Below are positions 5,959 to 8,667 of a stretch of 8,667 nucleotides of DNA, one piece after another. Numbering within the stretch: the first letter of the stretch is position 1; every line of letters begins with the position of its first letter. Source of the stretch: Hyphomicrobiales bacterium (GTDB taxonomy: Bacteria; Pseudomonadota; Alphaproteobacteria; Rhodobacterales; Rhodobacteraceae); the NCBI GenBank assembly GCA_003558415.1, contig PWLT01000058.1, forward strand, positions 1-8,667, read 5' to 3'. A program made the position numbers and the translations under genes. Below the pieces are notes generated by a model. That model made no database searches. It saw nothing but the letters and a program-made list of their open reading frames with translations, and was not told the DNA's origin.

Positions 5959-7237
5959 AGCGCAGCGCCTCGACCGGGTTCATGCGCGCCGCCCGGCGCG
6001 CGGGAAAGATTGTGACGATAAACGAGAGGCCCAGCGACAACCCCACCGCGCGCAGCACGTCATAGAGCCGCAACTCCGCCGGCAGCGCATAGATGCCTCG
6101 GATCGAGGGGTCCCATACCCCGCCCCCGGCAAGGTAATTCACCACCGAGAACACTTCGTCGATATAGATGGCAAACAGCACGCCCAGGATCACCCCGAAG
6201 GCGGTTCCGATCACGCCTACGGATGCCCCACAGATGAAGAAGACGCGCAGCACCGAGCCCTCGGTCAGCCCCATGGTGCGCAGGATGCCTATATCGCGTC
6301 CCTTGTTCTTGACCAGCATGATCAGCCCCGAGATGATGTTCATCGCCGCGATCAGAACGAGGATCGAGAGGATGACGAACATCACGTTGTCCTCCACGTC
6401 GAGCGCGCGCAGGAACCCGCCCGCGCTGTCGCGCCATGTCCAGACAAGCGCGCGCTCGCCGCCCGCGCGAAGCAGGTCGGGGATCAGCGCGTCGATGCGC
6501 TCGGGGTCGACGACCATCAGCTCGATCTCGTCGGCCACGCCCTCGCGGTTGAAATAACTCTGTGCCTCCTCGAATGGCATGTAGACGCGCGTGCGGTCGA
6601 TATCGTAGCGCCCGGCGGTGAAGATGTAGACCACCTCATAGGCGTTGACGCGCGGGCTGGTACCAAAGGCCGTCTGCACCCCCTCGGGAGAGATGAGCTG
6701 CAGCCTGTCGCCCACGTCGAGGTTCAACTCGCGCGCCACGCCCGAGCCGATGGCGACGCCCTCCTCGTATCGGTCGAGCGCGCCGCGCGCCTCCTCCGCG
6801 CCGGCCACGCGCGGGATGGTCTCCAGATCCGACAGTGCAAGTCCGAACACCTCCACACCGGCATTCTGCCCGTCATGGCTGGCCATGACCTGCCCGCGGA
6901 TCTGCGGCGCGGCGCGGGTGACGCCGTCAACCGCGCCGAGGCGCGCGGCCATCTCCTCGTAATCGTCGATGGCGCGGGTGGTCTGGCCGGTCTCGGTGAC
7001 ATGCACCGAGGCGTAGAGCGTCGCATGGGCATTCGCGCCCAGGATGGTGTCGACGAACTCGGCGCGAAAGCCCGAGCGCACCGAGAGCGTCGCGATGAGC
7101 GCGAAGACCGCCAGGGTGATGCCGATCAGGCTGATCCATGTCATGACGCTCACGCCGCCCTCGGCGCGGCGCGCGCGCAGATAGCGCCATGCGATCATCC
7201 ATTCAAAGGGGGCGAAGGGTCTGGTCTGGGTGGCCAT
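5951..7237 (-). CDS. lolC: Lipoprotein-releasing system permease, LolC/LolE family
   Basis: This is the membrane subunit of the Lol transporter. The 428-residue protein has the four-helix FtsX/MacB-type layout: a first membrane segment at about 32-54, a large periplasmic domain of some 230 residues, and three further membrane segments at about 284-309, 330-360 and 393-413. The cytoplasmic loop [15 protein letters not shown] (309-323) and the terminal NPVEALRYE (420-428) are signatures of the LolC/E family. Only one permease gene is next to lolD, unlike E. coli with separate lolC and lolE; a single hybrid subunit (sometimes called LolF) acting as a homodimer is therefore likely, and the symbol lolC is a convention. 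The ATG at 7237 was chosen because [13 protein letters not shown] matches the usual N-terminus; an in-frame ATG at 7294 would add 19 residues that do not look like part of the family. The Shine-Dalgarno sequence (GGACAGG) is weak. Confidence 0.93.
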   Translation of the reverse strand: MATQTRPFAPFEWMIAWRYLRARRAEGGVSVMTWISLIGITLAVFALIATLSVRSGFRAEFVDTILGANAHATLYASVHVTETGQTTRAIDDYEEMAARLGAVDGVTRAAPQIRGQVMASHDGQNAGVEVFGLALSDLETIPRVAGAEEARGALDRYEEGVAIGSGVARELNLDVGDRLQLISPEGVQTAFGTSPRVNAYEVVYIFTAGRYDIDRTRVYMPFEEAQSYFNREGVADEIELMVVDPERIDALIPDLLRAGGERALVWTWRDSAGGFLRALDVEDNVMFVILSILVLIAAMNIISGLIMLVKNKGRDIGILRTMGLTEGSVLRVFFICGASVGVIGTAFGVILGVLFAIYIDEVFSVVNYLAGGGVWDPSIRGIYALPAELRLYDVLRAVGLSLGLSFIVTIFPARRAARMNPVEALRYE

Positions 7238-7349
7238 GCCTGTCCGGGGGTCAGAAGTTCGGCGTAACGTGGGCGGAAATGCGGGCGGGGTCAAGACGCG
7301 CGCCGGGGCCGATGCGGCCGGAGTTGCGAGCCGTCGCGGCGCTCATCGC
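7238..7349 (-). other. Spacer between proS and the LolC/E gene
   Basis: This 112-base spacer has a small perfect hairpin at 7307-7319 (GGCCG, loop ATG, CGGCC) without a T-run. I see no clear promoter. proS and the lol genes may be one transcript, or the lol pair may have a promoter here that I cannot identify. Confidence 0.3.
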
Positions 7350-8667
7350 TCAGCTTCCCGCATAGATCGCCGCAACCCGCTCCACCGCGGCCTCGGGCGT
7401 CAGCTCCTCGCTCTCGCCGCTGCGCCGGGAGGTCAGCTCCACCACGCCGTTCTTGAGCCCGCGCGGCCCCACGGTGATGCGCCAGGGCAGGCCGATCAGG
7501 TCCATGGTGGCGAACTTGGCGCCCGCGCGCTCGTCACGATCGTCATAGAGGGGTTCGAGCCCGGCCGCGGTGAGCGCCTTGTAGAGCCCTTCGCAGGCCG
7601 CGTCGGTCGAGCTGTCGCCCTGGCGCAGATTGACGATGCCGCAATGGAACGGCGTCACTCCCTCGGGCCAGATGATGCCGTTCTCGTCATGGCTGGCCTC
7701 GATGATGGCGCCCACGAGCCGGCTCACCCCGATGCCGTGGCTGCCCATATGCACCGGCACGCGCGCGCCGTCGGGGGTGGTCACGGTGGCGCCCATTGGC
7801 TCGGAATACTTGGTGCCGAAATAGAAGATCTGACCCACCTCGATGCCCCGGCGCGAGCGTTGGCGCGCCTGCGGCACCTCGTTGAACACCGCCTCGTCAT
7901 GGGTTTCGTCGGTGCGCGCATAGGGCGTGGTCCATTCCTGCACGATCGCCGCGCATTCCTCGCGGTTGTCGTAATCGACGGCGCGCTCGCCGAATGTCAG
8001 ATCGGTGATCGCGGCGTCATAGAACACCTCCGACTCGCCGGTATCGGCCAGCACCAGGAATTCATGGCTCAGATCGCCGCCGATGGGGCCGGTATCGGCG
8101 CGCATCGGGATGGCCTGCAGCCCCATGCGCTCATAGGTGCGCAGATAGCTGACCATGTGGCGGTTATAGGCGTGAACGGCCGCCTCCTTGTCGATGTCGA
8201 AATTGTAGCCGTCCTTCATGTAGAACTCGCGCCCGCGCATGACGCCGAAACGCGGGCGGATCTCGTCGCGGAACTTCCACTGGATGTGATAGAGCGTAAG
8301 CGGCAATTCGCGGTAGCTGCCGACATGGGTGCGGAAGATGTCGGTGATCATCTCCTCGTTGGTCGGCCCATAGAGAAGGTCGCGCTTGTGACGGTCGGTG
8401 ATGCGCAGCATCTCCTCGCCGTAATCGTCATAGCGCCCGCTCTCGCGCCACAGATCGGCGGGTTGCAGCGTGGGCATGAGCATCGGGATATGCCCCGCGC
8501 GCGCCTGTTCCTCATGCACGATCTGCTCGATGCGGCGCAGCACGCGGTAGCCCAGCGGCAGCCAGGAATAGATGCCGGCGGTCTGCTGGCGGATCATCCC
8601 TGCGCGCAGCATCAGCCTGTGGCTGACGATCTGCGCCTCGGCGGGCGTTTCCTTGAGCACGGGCAGG
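7350..8667 (-). CDS. proS: Prolyl-tRNA synthetase, short class without editing domain (5' end cut by window edge)
   Basis: ProS attaches proline to tRNA-Pro in the cytoplasm. The visible part is 438 residues, beginning at [12 protein letters not shown]; in relatives some seven to nine residues (about MRLSRYF) precede this, so the true start lies just beyond the right edge. GTG at 8660-8658 is an internal valine and not the start. Counting from that valine, class II synthetase motifs are clear: GPTNEE at 98-103, motif 2 [21 protein letters not shown] at 130-150, and motif 3 with GIGVSRL at 309-315. The C-terminal anticodon-binding domain runs from about 337. The enzyme is near 446 residues, against 572 in E. 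coli, because the alanine-editing insertion between motifs 2 and 3 is missing and replaced by a short segment (about 205-270). This short form is typical of alphaproteobacteria. The permease gene follows after 112 bases in the same direction. Confidence 0.96.
   Translation of the reverse strand, partial: LPVLKETPAEAQIVSHRLMLRAGMIRQQTAGIYSWLPLGYRVLRRIEQIVHEEQARAGHIPMLMPTLQPADLWRESGRYDDYGEEMLRITDRHKRDLLYGPTNEEMITDIFRTHVGSYRELPLTLYHIQWKFRDEIRPRFGVMRGREFYMKDGYNFDIDKEAAVHAYNRHMVSYLRTYERMGLQAIPMRADTGPIGGDLSHEFLVLADTGESEVFYDAAITDLTFGERAVDYDNREECAAIVQEWTTPYARTDETHDEAVFNEVPQARQRSRRGIEVGQIFYFGTKYSEPMGATVTTPDGARVPVHMGSHGIGVSRLVGAIIEASHDENGIIWPEGVTPFHCGIVNLRQGDSSTDAACEGLYKALTAAGLEPLYDDRDERAGAKFATMDLIGLPWRITVGPRGLKNGVVELTSRRSGESEELTPEAAVERVAAIYAGS

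Noticed and set aside
5921..7267. A 448-codon plus-strand frame opposite the Lol permease gene.
   Set aside because: It is fully antisense to a gene with clear family signatures. The product is an Arg/His/Asp-rich sequence without motifs.
8658..8660. GTG as the start codon of proS.
   Set aside because: The codons before it (CTG CCC) continue the conserved [12 protein letters not shown] segment, so this GTG is an internal valine and the gene extends beyond the window.

Overview
The window is GC-rich chromosomal DNA whose gene content and protein sequences point to an alphaproteobacterium, most likely of the Rhodobacteraceae (roseobacter/Rhodobacter group). The main indications are a prolyl-tRNA synthetase of the short class without an editing insertion, a single LolC/E-type permease next to lolD, a panC-panB order with an alphaproteobacterial-looking PanB, and a short intergenic element (CCTCCGGCGGGGATATTTT followed by GAAGAAGAAG) of a kind I associate with this family. 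The assignment rests on recognition only; no search was run.

Layout. Positions 1-51 are the last 16 codons of an unidentified plus-strand gene. After a 194-base gap come panC (246-1106) and panB (1103-1918), which share a 4-base ATGA overlap and form the pantothenate part of coenzyme A synthesis. Convergent to them, across a 111-base spacer with a hairpin and the family-type repeat, is a minus-strand bifunctional enoyl-CoA hydratase/3-hydroxyacyl-CoA dehydrogenase (2030-4093) of beta-oxidation. A 241-base divergent intergenic region with one conspicuous AT-rich patch separates it from a plus-strand Crp/Fnr-family regulator (4335-5084). On the other side, convergent to the regulator, lies a minus-strand cluster read right to left: proS (7350 to beyond the right edge), the LolC/E permease gene (5951-7237) and lolD (5257-5958). 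The two lol genes overlap by 8 bases.

Function. This is mostly housekeeping: vitamin B5/CoA synthesis, acyl-CoA degradation, proline charging of tRNA, and extraction of lipoproteins from the inner membrane for delivery to the outer membrane. The CoA-synthesis and CoA-using genes are neighbours but point towards each other, so there is no evidence that they are co-regulated. The regulator is the least understood protein. It has the E-x-x-S-R recognition helix of FNR/DNR proteins but no N-terminal iron-sulfur cysteine cluster, and its ligand and targets cannot be read from the window.

I found no mobile element, CRISPR array, tRNA, rRNA, toxin-antitoxin pair or defence system, and no convincing undescribed system. 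The points worth a second look are small: the tandem AT-rich repeat at the regulator promoter, the intergenic repeat, the unassigned regulator, and a hydrophobic antisense frame between the regulator and lolD that could be a gene remnant.
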